Translations under genes and position numbers: made by a program
Notes under the pieces: generated by a model
The model's database searches: none
What the model saw: only the letters and a program-made list of their open reading frames with translations
Told to the model about the DNA's origin: nothing
Shown: one piece after another, positions 51,303 through 60,254 of the stretch
Layout of the letters: every line of letters starts with the position of its first letter
Position numbering within the stretch: position 1 is the first letter of the stretch
DNA from: Nocardioides sp. Root190
GTDB taxonomy: Bacteria; Actinomycetota; Actinomycetes; Propionibacteriales; Nocardioidaceae
Assembly: GCF_001428565.1 (NCBI RefSeq)
Contig: NZ_LMIA01000011.1
Coordinates: 142-64,141 of the forward strand
Direction of reading: 5' to 3'
DNA: 64,000 nt

Positions 51303-52885
51303 CGTCGCCCGGCACCAGTGCCCCACCGGTCCCGGTTCTGCCGGGCCAGGTCTCGCCCCCGGAGTTCGCGGTCAGCGATCTCCTGCCGGGCTCCATCAAG
51401 GGCGTCGACGTCGTCGCTCTTCCTGTCCTGCCCGGCGATGACGGCGGCCCGGTCCTGCTCGGACCGGGTGCTGCCGAGCTCGCCGACCAGCTGGGTCTCG
51501 ACCTGGTCGGTGTCGCCGAGATCCACGGGTTGAGTGGTGCGACCGCCGAGGTCGCCACCGTTCCCGTCCCCGGTGGGACCGAGGACAACCCCGAGCTCCG
51601 GCTCGTGGTGCTGGTCGGCGTGGGCGGTGCCCGCGACACGGACCTGCGCCGGGCCGGCGCCGCGCTCGCACGGGCGACCCGCGACCGGGGCGCCGTGGCG
51701 ACCTCGATCCCGGCCGTCCAGGACGACACGGCCTCGGCGATCGAGGCGTTCGTGGTCGGCGCGATGCTGGGCGGCTTCGTCTTCCACTGGCGCTCGGACG
51801 GACCGGAGCACCAGCCGGTGCGTCGCATCGTGCTCGCCGCTCCGACACTGACCTCGGACCGGGCCGTCATCGAGCGGGCCGTCGCGATCGGGGGCGCCGG
51901 CTGGCGCTCTCGCCTGTTGGCGACCGTGCCCTCGAACCTGAAGAACCCCGCGTGGCTGGCCGGCCAGGCCGAGGAGATCGCCCGTGCTGCCGGGCTCGAC
52001 CTCGAGGTGTGGGACGAGAAGCGCCTGGCGAAGGAAGGCTTCGGTGGTCTCCTCGCGGTCGGCGCCGCGTCAGCCACACCGCCTCGTCTGATCCGCCTGG
52101 ACTACACCCCGGCAGGCGTGTCCTCCCGTGCGGCGAAGAAGCTCCCGGTCGTGGTGCTCGTCGGCAAGGGCATCACCTTCGACTCCGGCGGTCTCTCGAT
52201 CAAGCCGAGTGCCTCGATGGGCTCGATGAAGCGGGACATGACCGGTGGCGCCGTCGTGATGGCCACGATGGCCGCACTGGCCGACGTCGACTGCCCGGTC
52301 CGGGTGATCGGTCTGGTCGCCGCGGCCGAGAACGCCATCTCGGGCACCGCCCTGCGTCCCGGTGACGTCATCCGGCACTGGGGAGGGCGCACCACCGAGG
52401 TCGGCAACACCGACGCCGAGGGGCGCCTGGTCCTCGCCGACGCCCTCGCGTACGCCGTCAGCGAGCTCTCACCGACGCTGGTCGTCGACGTCGCCACGCT
52501 CACCGGCGCGGTCAAGGTCGCGCTGGGCCAGCAGGTGGGTGGCCTCTTCGCCAACGACGACGTCCTCGCGACCGCGCTGGCCGAGGCCGGCGATCGTGCA
52601 GGGGAGCCGTTGTGGCGTTTCCCGCTGTACGCCGGCTACGAGGACAAGCTGGCCTCGAAGGTCGCGGACGCCAGCAACGACCCCGGCGGTGCCGGCGCGA
52701 TCACGGCAGCGCTGTTCCTGCAGCACTTCGTGGGCACGGTGCCGTGGGCCCACCTCGACATCGCCTCGGTGGGTGACGTCGAGAAGGAGTGGCACGAGTG
52801 GACCGTGGGTCCCTCAGGCTTCGGCGCGCGCCTCCTGCTGCACTGGCTGGGCACCCCCGAGCCCGTCGCGGGCATCGGCGACTGA
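51299..52885 (+). CDS. pepA: leucyl aminopeptidase (M17)
   Basis: A 528-residue cytosolic aminopeptidase. N-terminal macro-like domain (about residues 1-190) and catalytic C-terminal domain: VGKGITFDSGGLSIKPSASMGSMKRDMTGGA holds two metal ligands and the catalytic Lys region, NTDAEGRLVLADAL the family signature (Asp, Glu, Arg; about 370), and SNDPGGAGAITAALFLQHF the later part. Removes N-terminal residues from peptides as a hexamer. GTG 51299 overlaps DUF3117. Confidence 0.95.
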   Translation: MTSPGTSAPPVPVLPGQVSPPEFAVSDLLPGSIKGVDVVALPVLPGDDGGPVLLGPGAAELADQLGLDLVGVAEIHGLSGATAEVATVPVPGGTEDNPELRLVVLVGVGGARDTDLRRAGAALARATRDRGAVATSIPAVQDDTASAIEAFVVGAMLGGFVFHWRSDGPEHQPVRRIVLAAPTLTSDRAVIERAVAIGGAGWRSRLLATVPSNLKNPAWLAGQAEEIARAAGLDLEVWDEKRLAKEGFGGLLAVGAASATPPRLIRLDYTPAGVSSRAAKKLPVVVLVGKGITFDSGGLSIKPSASMGSMKRDMTGGAVVMATMAALADVDCPVRVIGLVAAAENAISGTALRPGDVIRHWGGRTTEVGNTDAEGRLVLADALAYAVSELSPTLVVDVATLTGAVKVALGQQVGGLFANDDVLATALAEAGDRAGEPLWRFPLYAGYEDKLASKVADASNDPGGAGAITAALFLQHFVGTVPWAHLDIASVGDVEKEWHEWTVGPSGFGARLLLHWLGTPEPVAGIGD

Positions 52886-52895
52886 GCCGACCCGG

Positions 52896-53552
52896 TCAGT
52901 CAGCCTCGGGGATCCATTCCTTCTTGGCCACGAGCAGTCCGTCGCCGACCGGCAGGAGCACGGGCACCAGGCCCTCGGTCTCCGCGACCCGCTGGACCAG
53001 GTCGCGCACGGCGACGGTCTCCTCGTCGCGCTGGGACGGGTCGGCGACACGGCCGTGCCACAGGGCGTTGTCGAACGCCACCACGCCGCCCGGGCGCAGC
53101 AGACGCAGCGCCTCGTCGAGGTAGGCGCCGTACTCGCGCTTGTCGCCGTCGGCGAACACCAGGTCGTAGTGGCCGTCGGTCAGCCGGGGGAGCACGTCGA
53201 GTGCTGCGCCGGCGATCGTGCGGGCCCGCTGCGGAGCGATGCCCGCCTCCTTGAAGGACTCGCGGGCCAGACGCTGGTGCTCCGCCTCGACGTCGACGGT
53301 CGTCAGGACGCCGTCGGAGCGCATTCCGCGCAGGATCCAGACGCCCGAGACACCGGTACCGGTGCCGATCTCGACCGCTGCTCGCGCCTCGATGACCGAG
53401 GCGAGGAAACGGAGCGCGGCGCCGCTGCCGGAGCCGATCGGAGTGACGCCGACCTCCTCGGCGCGAGCCCGGGCCGCAGCCAGGACGTCGTCCTCGTCGA
53501 CATAGGTGTCGGCGAAGGTCCAGCTGGTCGCATTGATCGGTGTCGGAGCCAC
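52896..53552 (-). CDS. class I O-methyltransferase (caffeoyl-CoA type)
   Basis: A 218-residue SAM enzyme of the cation-dependent O-methyltransferase fold: VEIGTGTGVSGVWILRG is the SAM motif, DVEAEHQ the acidic one, and FADGDKREYGAYLDEALRLLRPGGVVAFDNALWHG the metal-binding DxxK..N region. It lies divergent to sigE, exactly as Rv1220c next to sigE in mycobacteria. Substrate unknown. GTG 53552 has TAGGGT (53559-53564, minus strand) 6 nt upstream. Confidence 0.92.
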   Translation of the reverse strand: MAPTPINATSWTFADTYVDEDDVLAAARARAEEVGVTPIGSGSGAALRFLASVIEARAAVEIGTGTGVSGVWILRGMRSDGVLTTVDVEAEHQRLARESFKEAGIAPQRARTIAGAALDVLPRLTDGHYDLVFADGDKREYGAYLDEALRLLRPGGVVAFDNALWHGRVADPSQRDEETVAVRDLVQRVAETEGLVPVLLPVGDGLLVAKKEWIPEAD

Positions 53553-53564
53553 GACGCCACCCTA
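53553..53564 (-). promoter_or_regulatory. leaderless -10 (TAGGGT) of the O-methyltransferase gene
   Basis: ACCCTA on the plus strand at 53559-53564; six bases to GTG 53552. Confidence 0.5.
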
Positions 53565-53593
53565 TGCCCGGCGTCGCCGCGGACGTCGGAGGC

Positions 53594-53620
53594 GGGAACA
53601 GTGCGTCCCTGCCGTTCGTT
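53594..53620 (+). promoter_or_regulatory. ECF-type promoter in front of sigE
   Basis: GGGAACA (53594-53600), 17 bases, then GTT (53618-53620; CGTT from 53617) matches the GGGAAYA-N17-GTT type used by SigE/SigH in actinobacteria, so sigE is probably autoregulated. Confidence 0.65.
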
Positions 53621-53692
53621 GTCGGCAATGATTGAGGTTGTTCACAGGGAACACTCAGGACCGAGCCCTACCGTGAGAGGAGCCAGGAGACC

Positions 53693-54346
53693 TTGGCACT
53701 GATCCAGTGGAAGAAGGCCACCATGAGGGAGCCCGTCGATGCCCAGGTCCCGCCCACCGCGGGTCCCCAGGACCCGGCCGCGGCCGGGTTGTCCTGGGAG
53801 AACATCGTCGAGGATCACTCCGACCGCGTCTACCGCCTTGCGCTGCGCCTGACGGGCAACCGTCATGACGCCGAGGACCTGACCCAGGAAGTGTTCGTCC
53901 GGGTCTTCCGTTCGCTGCACACCTACACGCCGGGGACCTTCGAGGGCTGGCTGCACCGGATCACCACGAACCTCTTCCTGGACCAGGCGCGTCGCAAGCA
54001 GCGGATCCGCTTCGACGCCCTCTCCGACGAGCGCGCCGCCCGCATCGCGAGCGCCTCGCCGGCTCCCGAGACGGCCTACTCCGAGCGCACCTTCGACGAC
54101 GACGTCGAGGCCGCCCTCTCCGCCCTGCCCCCGGACTTCCGGGCGGCGGTGGTCCTCTGCGACATCGAGGGACTGACCTACGAGGAGATCGCCGAGATCC
54201 TCGGCGCCAAGCTCGGCACCGTCCGTTCCCGCATCCACCGCGGCCGCGCGCTGCTGCGGACCGCCCTGGCCCACCGGGCGCCGACCGAGGGCCGGACCCA
54301 GTACGCCGGTCCTGCGCCGGTGACGGTGGCCGGGGGCGCAACGTGA
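53693..54346 (+). CDS. sigE: ECF sigma factor SigE
   Basis: A 217-residue sigma factor. Region 2: [58 protein letters not shown]; region 4: [49 protein letters not shown]. It directs RNA polymerase to envelope-stress genes. TTG 53693 follows AGGAGA; a shorter start at ATG 53723 is possible. It overlaps the anti-sigma gene (GTGA). Neighbours O-methyltransferase and htrA match the mycobacterial sigE locus. Confidence 0.94.
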   Translation: MALIQWKKATMREPVDAQVPPTAGPQDPAAAGLSWENIVEDHSDRVYRLALRLTGNRHDAEDLTQEVFVRVFRSLHTYTPGTFEGWLHRITTNLFLDQARRKQRIRFDALSDERAARIASASPAPETAYSERTFDDDVEAALSALPPDFRAAVVLCDIEGLTYEEIAEILGAKLGTVRSRIHRGRALLRTALAHRAPTEGRTQYAGPAPVTVAGGAT

Positions 54347-54828
54347 TCGGACACCTCGGCACGCGCGTCAGCGCCCTCCTCGACGGTCAGCTCAGCGCCC
54401 GCGACACCGAGGAGGCCTGGGAGCACGTCTACGCGTGCCATGCCTGCCGGGACCTCGTCGAGCGCGAGGGCTGGGTCAAGACCCGCCTGGCCGGCCTGTG
54501 CACGGGCGAGCGCGAGGCGCCGTCGGGGCTCAAGGGCTCGCTGATGAGCATGCCGCCCGGGGAGGCGCTCCTCGCCGGTGGCGGGCACGCCCAGCGTCGT
54601 ACGACGGGCGCCGTCATGCTCGGGGGCGGTGCTGTCGGCGCTGCGCTCCTCGGGGTCGTCGCACTCGGCTTCGCGGGCAGCACGCCTGCCCCTGACCGCC
54701 GACCGCCGGTCACGCAGATCAGCACCTCCGTGCCCTCTGCCCCGGCGAGCCCCTCGACGGGGGGATCGGTTCCCGGCACGAGCCACGTCCCGGGCGCTCC
54801 CGTCCCGATCAGCCGCATGCTTCCCTGA
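54343..54828 (+). CDS. rseA: zinc-finger anti-sigma factor (RseA-like)
   Basis: A 161-residue single-pass protein. The ZAS motif [13 protein letters not shown] (H-x3-C-x2-C, about residues 27-34) marks an anti-sigma domain. A helix ([21 protein letters not shown], about 90-110) and a short Pro/Ser-rich outer tail follow. It should hold SigE until envelope stress triggers release. The order sigE-rseA-htrA is conserved. Confidence 0.9.
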   Translation: MIGHLGTRVSALLDGQLSARDTEEAWEHVYACHACRDLVEREGWVKTRLAGLCTGEREAPSGLKGSLMSMPPGEALLAGGGHAQRRTTGAVMLGGGAVGAALLGVVALGFAGSTPAPDRRPPVTQISTSVPSAPASPSTGGSVPGTSHVPGAPVPISRMLP

Positions 54829-54859
54829 GGCCTGAACCACTCCCGCTGGGGTGATCGGC

Positions 54860-54871
54860 AATGATGTGCAG
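54860..54871 (+). promoter_or_regulatory. -10-like AATGAT before htrA
   Basis: AATGAT (54860-54865) is 6 nt from GTG 54872, suggesting an additional leaderless start for htrA within the sigE locus. Confidence 0.35.
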
Positions 54872-56338
54872 GTGAACGACGAGCAGGACGCGGACCGCGA
54901 ACCGACGCAACCGATCGACCAGGGGACTCCGGCCGAGCCGGTGCCGCCGGTCGAGCCGGAGCCGATCGAGCCCGATCCGTTCGTCGAGCCGGACCCCACG
55001 GCGCAGTGGGCACCGCCCGCCGCCGGGGTGCACCGCCTCCCGGCCACGCCGGTTGCGCCGGGCACGCCTGCTGTCCCGGTCGGTCAGCCGACGCCGCCCT
55101 CCGGTCCGGAGGCAACGGCGATCCTGCCGACCGACGCGCTCGCGCCCTCCCTCATGCCGCCGGTCCCTCCGGGACCGCCGCCGGCCGATCTCAGCGTGCA
55201 CCGTCCCGCCCCCGGCGCCGCCGGGTCCGGCACCGTCTGGCGCTGGCCGCTCGTGGCGCTGCTCGCCCTCGTCGTCGGTCTCGGCGGCGGCTTCCTCGGC
55301 GCGCTGGGCTACGACAAGATCGCTGACGACACCGACGGCCCCGGCTTCGTCGACGGGGGGCTCGCCGACGTCGACCTCGAGGACTCCGCGCCCCTGGCCG
55401 CACCGGACTCGGTCGCTGCCGTGGCGAAGGCCGTGCTCCCGAGCACCGTCCAGATCATCGCCGAGTACGACGGCCAGGAGGCCGGCGCGACCGGCTCGGG
55501 CTGGGTGATGGACGGCAACGGCCACATCGTCACCAACAACCACGTCGTCGCCGACGCGGCCAAGGACAAGGGTCCCATCGTCGTCGTCGACAACGAGCGC
55601 AACCGCTACGACGCCACCGTGGTGGGCCGCAGCCCGGTCTACGACCTGGCGATCCTGTACGTCAAGGACTTCGAGGACCTCGTCCCCGCCAAGCTCGGCT
55701 ACTCCGCGAAGCTCCAGGTGGGTGAGCCGGTCGTCGCGATCGGGTCCCCGCTCAGCCTGCCGAGCACGGTGACCTCGGGCATCGTCAGCTACCTCCACCG
55801 TCCGGTCACGACCGGCTCCTCGGCCGACGACTCGTCGTTCATCGACGCCGTGCAGACCGACGCCGCGATCAACCCCGGCAACTCCGGCGGCCCGCTGGTC
55901 AACCAGAAGGGCGAGGTGATCGGCGTCAACTCTGCGATCGCCACGGCCGGGGGCGGCTCGGTCGACAAGGAGGCCGGCAACATCGGGGTCGGCTTCGCGA
56001 TCCCGGTCGAGCAGGTGCGGGTCACCGCCGACCAGATCCTGAAGACCGGCAAGTCGCAGTACCCCGTCATCGGCGCGAAGGTGAAGACCGGCGGCATCCC
56101 CACCGGCGAGGGCGCCGAGCTGGACGAGATCATCGCGAAGAGCCCTGCTCAGGAAGCCGGTCTGCGCAAGGGCGACCTGATCACCCACGTGAACGGATCG
56201 CGCGTCGTCGACGGCATCGCGCTGATCGTCGCCATCCGCACCTACCAGCCCGGACAGACGATCGAGTTCACCGTCGAACGCGGCTCTGACGAGCAGAAGA
56301 TCGAGGTCACGCTGGACGGCGAGACCGAGACGGGCTGA
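54872..56338 (+). CDS. htrA: HtrA-type serine protease
   Basis: A 488-residue membrane protease. Residues 1-120 are a cytoplasmic Pro/Glu/Asp-rich region, then one helix (WPLVALLALVVGLGGGFLGAL). The trypsin-like domain has the triad His in NGHIVTNNHVVAD, Asp in VYDLAILYV, and Ser in NPGNSGGPLVN. A PDZ domain fills about 390-485 (ELDEIIAKSPAQEAGLRKGDLITHVNGSRVVDG). It degrades or refolds misfolded exported proteins. GTG 54872 preferred; the in-frame GTG 54851 is possible. Confidence 0.93.
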   Translation: MNDEQDADREPTQPIDQGTPAEPVPPVEPEPIEPDPFVEPDPTAQWAPPAAGVHRLPATPVAPGTPAVPVGQPTPPSGPEATAILPTDALAPSLMPPVPPGPPPADLSVHRPAPGAAGSGTVWRWPLVALLALVVGLGGGFLGALGYDKIADDTDGPGFVDGGLADVDLEDSAPLAAPDSVAAVAKAVLPSTVQIIAEYDGQEAGATGSGWVMDGNGHIVTNNHVVADAAKDKGPIVVVDNERNRYDATVVGRSPVYDLAILYVKDFEDLVPAKLGYSAKLQVGEPVVAIGSPLSLPSTVTSGIVSYLHRPVTTGSSADDSSFIDAVQTDAAINPGNSGGPLVNQKGEVIGVNSAIATAGGGSVDKEAGNIGVGFAIPVEQVRVTADQILKTGKSQYPVIGAKVKTGGIPTGEGAELDEIIAKSPAQEAGLRKGDLITHVNGSRVVDGIALIVAIRTYQPGQTIEFTVERGSDEQKIEVTLDGETETG

Positions 56339-56352
56339 GGACCGCCCGGTCC

Positions 56353-56589
56353 TCAGGCCTCGGCGTCGGAGTCCTCGAAGGGGTGCTCGACGACGTACTG
56401 CTCAGCGCGGCGGTACTGGTCGGCGATGTACTCCTCGAGGCGTGATCCCTCGACGCGCCACTGGCCCCGGCCACCGATCTTGATCGCGGCGAGCTCCCCG
56501 CGCCGGACCAGCGCGTAGACCTGGGCGCTGGAGGTGTTCAGCACCTCGGCCACGTCGGCGAGGGTCAGGAACCGGGGGGAGTCGGCCAT
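56353..56589 (-). CDS. BldC-like small HTH (excisionase/MerR-type) DNA-binding protein
   Basis: A 78-residue protein: FLTLADVAEVLNTSSAQVYALVRRGELAAIKIGGRGQWRVEGSRLEEYIADQYRRAEQYV is a winged HTH of the HTH_17/excisionase-like type, as in BldC and Rv0500A. Such proteins bind DNA cooperatively and control development or regulon tuning. No phage genes are near, so it is not an excisionase. Converges with htrA. Confidence 0.88.
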   Translation of the reverse strand: MADSPRFLTLADVAEVLNTSSAQVYALVRRGELAAIKIGGRGQWRVEGSRLEEYIADQYRRAEQYVVEHPFEDSDAEA

Positions 56590-56679
56590 GGGCACATCGT
56601 TGCATCCACGGCCCCGGTCGTGACCCTCCGGCCCGCGCCAGCTGTGGAGGAGCAGGTGACGGGGCGGGCCCGTGGCCTG

Positions 56680-56691
56680 CATGATGACCCC
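56680..56691 (+). promoter_or_regulatory. leaderless -10 (CATGAT) of the SAF-domain gene
   Basis: CATGAT (56680-56685), 6 nt from GTG 56692. Confidence 0.5.
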
Positions 56692-57381
56692 GTGCGAAGA
56701 GATCTCGGGATTTCTCCGGGCACGTCCGTCCCGCCGCAGGCCACGCGAGTGGCCCGGCCGGGCTGGCGTGACCCGAGGTTGTGGATCGGCGTCCTGCTGG
56801 TCGCCGGCTCCGTCGTGCTGGGCGCGCGCCTGATGGCCGCCGCTGACGACACGGTCGCGGTGTGGGCCGTCGAGTCGGAGCGTGGCAGCGGGACGCCCCT
56901 GACCGGCGACGACCTGGTCGTGGAGCGGGTGCGCTTCGCCGCCGGTGACTCGGTCGAGCGCTACTTCGCCGCCGACGAGCCCGTGCCCGACGGGTTGGTG
57001 CTGACCCGCGGTGTGGGGGCCGGTGAGCTGCTGGCGCGATCGGCGGTCGGGGAGGCCACGGAGGACCCCATGCTCCAGGTCCCGCTGGCCGTCGACCCGC
57101 AACGGGTGCCGCCCGACGTGGGGACCGGCTCGGTGGTCGACGTCTGGGTGGCGGACGGTGCCGGCGCCGCGGATCGTGAGCCGGGGGCCGCCGACGAGGC
57201 GCCGGACGGCCCGGCGCTGAGCCGGGTGACCGTCGTGGCCGCGCCCGCCTTCGACGACACCTTCGCGGTCTCCGGGACCCGGCAGATCGTCGTGGCCGTG
57301 GCCGAGGAGGGTGCTGCCGACTTCGAACGACTCCTCGGGTCCCTGCACGATCCGGTCATCCGGATCCTGAAGCGCTCGTGA
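56692..57381 (+). CDS. SAF-domain protein, CpaB/RcpC-like
   Basis: A 229-residue single-pass protein. One helix (LWIGVLLVAGSVVLGARLMAAAD, about 27-48), then an SAF-type domain: TVAVWAVESERGSGTPLTGDDLVVERVRFAAGDSVERYFAADEPVPDGLVLTRGVGAGELLARSAV. This resembles CpaB/RcpC, periplasmic parts of Flp pilus machines that resemble antifreeze-type domains. GTG 56692 is selected on a CATGAT box 6 nt upstream. It overlaps the next gene (GTGA). No TadA/CpaF or pilin gene is close. Confidence 0.75.
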   Translation: MRRDLGISPGTSVPPQATRVARPGWRDPRLWIGVLLVAGSVVLGARLMAAADDTVAVWAVESERGSGTPLTGDDLVVERVRFAAGDSVERYFAADEPVPDGLVLTRGVGAGELLARSAVGEATEDPMLQVPLAVDPQRVPPDVGTGSVVDVWVADGAGAADREPGAADEAPDGPALSRVTVVAAPAFDDTFAVSGTRQIVVAVAEEGAADFERLLGSLHDPVIRILKRS

Positions 57382-58574
57382 GCGCCGTGCACGTCGTCCT
57401 CCTGGTCTCGACGGGCGCTGCCTGGGAGGCGACGGCGCTGGCCGTGCTCCGGTCGCACCCATCGACCGTGGTGCTCAAGCGTTGCGTCGACGTGGCCGAC
57501 CTGATCGCGGCGGCGAGCACCGGTCAGGCCGACGTGGCGGTCCTGGGCGTCGAGCTCGCCGGCCTCGACCACGACGTCGTCGAGGAGCTCGGGCGGTACG
57601 CCGTGCGGGTGATCGGCGTGGCTGCCGACCCGGGCGCCGCCCAACCCCGCGCACAGCAGACCGGCGTCCGCACCGTGCTGGACGCGGCCCGGATCGAGGA
57701 GCTCGCAGAGGTGGTGGCGGCGTTGCCGGCCGGGACGACCGTCCCGGCTCCGCTGGAGGTCGCCCACGTGCCGCTGGGAGCTTCTGCGGGGCAGCCGGGG
57801 CGGGTGATCGCGGTCTGGGGCCCCGGGGGAGCGCCCGGCCGGACGACAGTGGCCTCGGGGCTCGCCGGTGAGCTGGCCCGACGGGGCCTGGACGCACTCC
57901 TGGTCGACGCCGACCCGCACGGCGGGGCGGTGGCCCAGCAGCTCGGGATCCTCGACGAGGTGTCCGGACTGCTGGCCGGCGCCCGACTCGTCGCTGCCGG
58001 CAGCCACGACGAGCGCTTCTCGACGATCCAGCGACGGCTCTCGGACCGCTTGCGCGTCATCACCGGGCTGCCGCGGCCCGACCGGTGGACCGAGGTCCGC
58101 CCGGGTGTGCTCGCGGCGTTGGCCGATCGCGGGCGCCGCGACTCCCAGGTGGTGCTCGACACCGGCTTCAGCATCGAGCCGGACCCGGCCACCGACCTGG
58201 GCCGACCGGGCCGCAACGACCTCACCCGCGAGGCGCTGGAGTCCTCCGACGAGCTGGTCCTCGTCGGGTCCGCCGACCCGGTCGGACTCGCCCGGCTCGC
58301 CCGGGCCGTCACCGAGGCCCACGACCTCGCCCCGGATCTCGTCCCGTGGATCGTGGTCAACCGGATGCGCCCGACCCTGGGCTGGCGGGAGGCCGACGTG
58401 GTCGCGATGCTCGCGGGGTTCGGGCCCAGCCGCGGCGTGTTCTTCCTGCCCGACGACCAACCGGCCGTCGACCGGGCCCTGGTCAGCGGTCGCCTGCTGG
58501 TGGAGTCGGGGGACGGCGCGCTGACGCGGGCGATCGGCGTCCTGCTCGACGCGATGGCCGGGTCTACGCGCTGA
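57378..58574 (+). CDS. CpaE/MinD-like protein with degenerate P-loop
   Basis: A 398-residue protein. Residues 1-115 are a CheY/receiver-like fold as in CpaE. The ATPase-like part (about 140-390) has WGPGGAPGRTTVASGLAGELARRGLDALLVDADPHGGAVAQQLG. Here the deviant Walker A reads PGGAPGRTT, with Arg for the catalytic Lys and one extra residue, so ATP hydrolysis may be impaired. Later WIVVNRMRP and LPDDQPAVDRAL are typical MinD-like. Likely a partner of the SAF protein in a surface or localisation system. Starts by overlapping the previous stop. Confidence 0.75.
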   Translation: MSAVHVVLLVSTGAAWEATALAVLRSHPSTVVLKRCVDVADLIAAASTGQADVAVLGVELAGLDHDVVEELGRYAVRVIGVAADPGAAQPRAQQTGVRTVLDAARIEELAEVVAALPAGTTVPAPLEVAHVPLGASAGQPGRVIAVWGPGGAPGRTTVASGLAGELARRGLDALLVDADPHGGAVAQQLGILDEVSGLLAGARLVAAGSHDERFSTIQRRLSDRLRVITGLPRPDRWTEVRPGVLAALADRGRRDSQVVLDTGFSIEPDPATDLGRPGRNDLTREALESSDELVLVGSADPVGLARLARAVTEAHDLAPDLVPWIVVNRMRPTLGWREADVVAMLAGFGPSRGVFFLPDDQPAVDRALVSGRLLVESGDGALTRAIGVLLDAMAGSTR

Positions 58575-59904
58575 ACAACAGCATCAGGCCGCCCGCGGTG
58601 AAGGACACCATCACGACCAGCAGGGGCAGCTGGCCGGTGATCTGGTCCCGCTTGGGCAGCAGCATCAGGGCGCGGTCGTGGGCGGCGACAGCGGCGACGA
58701 CATGGCCGATCACGACCGCGAGCACCTTGATCGAGGCGAGCACCGACGGGTGGTAGGAGAACCAGTACGACGGCTCGACGGCAGCCGTGCCGAACAGGTC
58801 CCACCCCTTGCCCAGAGGGTCGCTCGCCCGGGCCAGGGTCTGGGTGCCGACGTCGATGAAGAGCGTCAGGTAGTGGGCGAGGATGTAGCCGAGGATGATC
58901 GGCACGATCGAGTGGGCGAAGCGGCGCGGCAGCTCCTTGCGCGGCACCTCCCCGGCCGACGGCGTCAGCGCACTCCCCGCGGCGAACAGGAGGCCGGCGA
59001 TGAGCACGAAGGCCAGCAGGGCTCCGTTGTCGAGCCAGACCTTGCTGATGCTCGCGTCCTGGTAGGTCTTCACCCAGAAGGTCGACTCCCGGAACGAGTC
59101 GAAGGCGGTGCTGCCGAACAGCACGGCGACCACGGCGACCATGCCCGGCCGCGGCTCGATCGTCGCGAGGTTCGCGAGCGGGCTGCGCAGCACGAGTGCG
59201 CCCTCGTCGTTGCGCGCCCACGGCGACAGCTTCGCGATCAGCGACGAGTAGACCTCGAACGGGTCGGCGCGTTCATAGAAGCGGTTGCCGAACACGGCGC
59301 CACCCACGAGCATCACGCCGAGGTAGGCCGCGCACCAGAACCGGACCGAGCCGAGCTCGGTCGGGTAGGCGTAGGCGAGCTCGAGCCACACGAAGGCGTA
59401 GAGCCCCAGTGCCGCGGGCCAGTGGCCCAGGCGCTCGGGGTAGGCCACCAGGCCGACGTCGGGATCGCTGCCGGCGAGCCTGGCGATCGCGGCGTTCAGC
59501 GTGCGGACCGGGCTGATCGCGCGCCACACCGGGCCGAGCAGGGCGGAGGCGAAGACGAGTCCCACCCACCACCAGACGTAGAAGATCCCGAAGAAGGGGT
59601 TCGTGAGCGTGTCCTGGCCGGCCACGGCACACAGGATGGTGAAGCCCGCGAGCAGGACGCCGACGGTGCGCAGCACGACCGGGAACCATGCCGAGCGGGT
59701 CAGGCCGTCCAGCAGCGCGGGCGCCAGCCGCTCGCGGCGCGGGCCGTCGTCGTACCTCGGACGCTGCCAGGCCAGAACCAGGACGGTGAAGGAGATGACC
59801 AGCGCCGCCACGGCGCCGGAGACGGCGAGTCCGAGCGAGATGGGCAGGTCGGCCTGGCCGCCGATGCCGTGCGCCTCGACGGTGCCGTTCACGCCGGGGA
59901 TCAC
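58564..59904 (-). CDS. large polytopic membrane protein (fenitrothion-hydrolase-like annotation group)
   Basis: A 446-residue protein with about ten hydrophobic helices (GLAVSGAVAALVISFTVLVLAW, VLRTVGVLLAGFTILCAVAG, FGIFYVWWWVGLVFASALLGP...). No standard transporter signature is present. Similar actinobacterial proteins carry the name fenitrothion hydrolase, from a membrane enzyme reported elsewhere; that function is unproved here. Its start overlaps the lipoprotein gene (4-base ATGA), so the two are co-translated. The C-terminal stop overlaps the CpaE-like gene by 11 bases. Confidence 0.7.
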   Translation of the reverse strand: MIPGVNGTVEAHGIGGQADLPISLGLAVSGAVAALVISFTVLVLAWQRPRYDDGPRRERLAPALLDGLTRSAWFPVVLRTVGVLLAGFTILCAVAGQDTLTNPFFGIFYVWWWVGLVFASALLGPVWRAISPVRTLNAAIARLAGSDPDVGLVAYPERLGHWPAALGLYAFVWLELAYAYPTELGSVRFWCAAYLGVMLVGGAVFGNRFYERADPFEVYSSLIAKLSPWARNDEGALVLRSPLANLATIEPRPGMVAVVAVLFGSTAFDSFRESTFWVKTYQDASISKVWLDNGALLAFVLIAGLLFAAGSALTPSAGEVPRKELPRRFAHSIVPIILGYILAHYLTLFIDVGTQTLARASDPLGKGWDLFGTAAVEPSYWFSYHPSVLASIKVLAVVIGHVVAAVAAHDRALMLLPKRDQITGQLPLLVVMVSFTAGGLMLLFSA

Positions 59905-60254
59905 CGGACTTCGAGCTGGACGATGACCTGGTCGAGCTCGTGGGACTCCACGGCCACCACCCCGGGTCGGTCGATCGCGATCGGGATCGTCGTGGTTCCC
60001 GCGTCGTAGGGGAGCTCCTGCTCCGGGTCCGAGTGGATGTGCAGGGTGCCTGCGACGTCCGCCGTCACGACCAGGTCCACCGGCTGCCCGGCGCCCACGT
60101 CGACCCGATCGCCGCTCGGGTCGACCTCGCCGTCCTTGATCGCGATGTCGATCACGACGGGCTCGTCCGTGCTCGTCCTGTCGTCCCCGCCGCCGCAGGC
60201 CGTGGTGGCCAGCAGGGCGAAGCTGATGAGTACGGCGCCGGCTGCGCGTCGCAT
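59901..60254 (-). CDS. cupredoxin-like small lipoprotein
   Basis: A 117-residue lipoprotein: signal and lipobox LATTACGG (about residue 20), then a beta-sandwich domain (VVIDIAIKDGEVDPSGDRVDVGAGQPVDLVVTADVAGTLHIHSDPEQELPYDAGTTTIPIAIDRPGVVAVESHELDQVIVQLEVR). The fold and ESHEL end resemble cupredoxins, with HIHSD and ESHE as possible copper ligands, although the blue-copper Cys is missing. Translationally coupled with the downstream polytopic protein, so the pair probably forms one system (inference). Confidence 0.75.
   Translation of the reverse strand: MRRAAGAVLISFALLATTACGGGDDRTSTDEPVVIDIAIKDGEVDPSGDRVDVGAGQPVDLVVTADVAGTLHIHSDPEQELPYDAGTTTIPIAIDRPGVVAVESHELDQVIVQLEVR

Noticed and set aside
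56353-56589. Phage excisionase
   Set aside because: No integrase, attachment site or other phage gene is near; the BldC-like type is chromosomal in actinobacteria.
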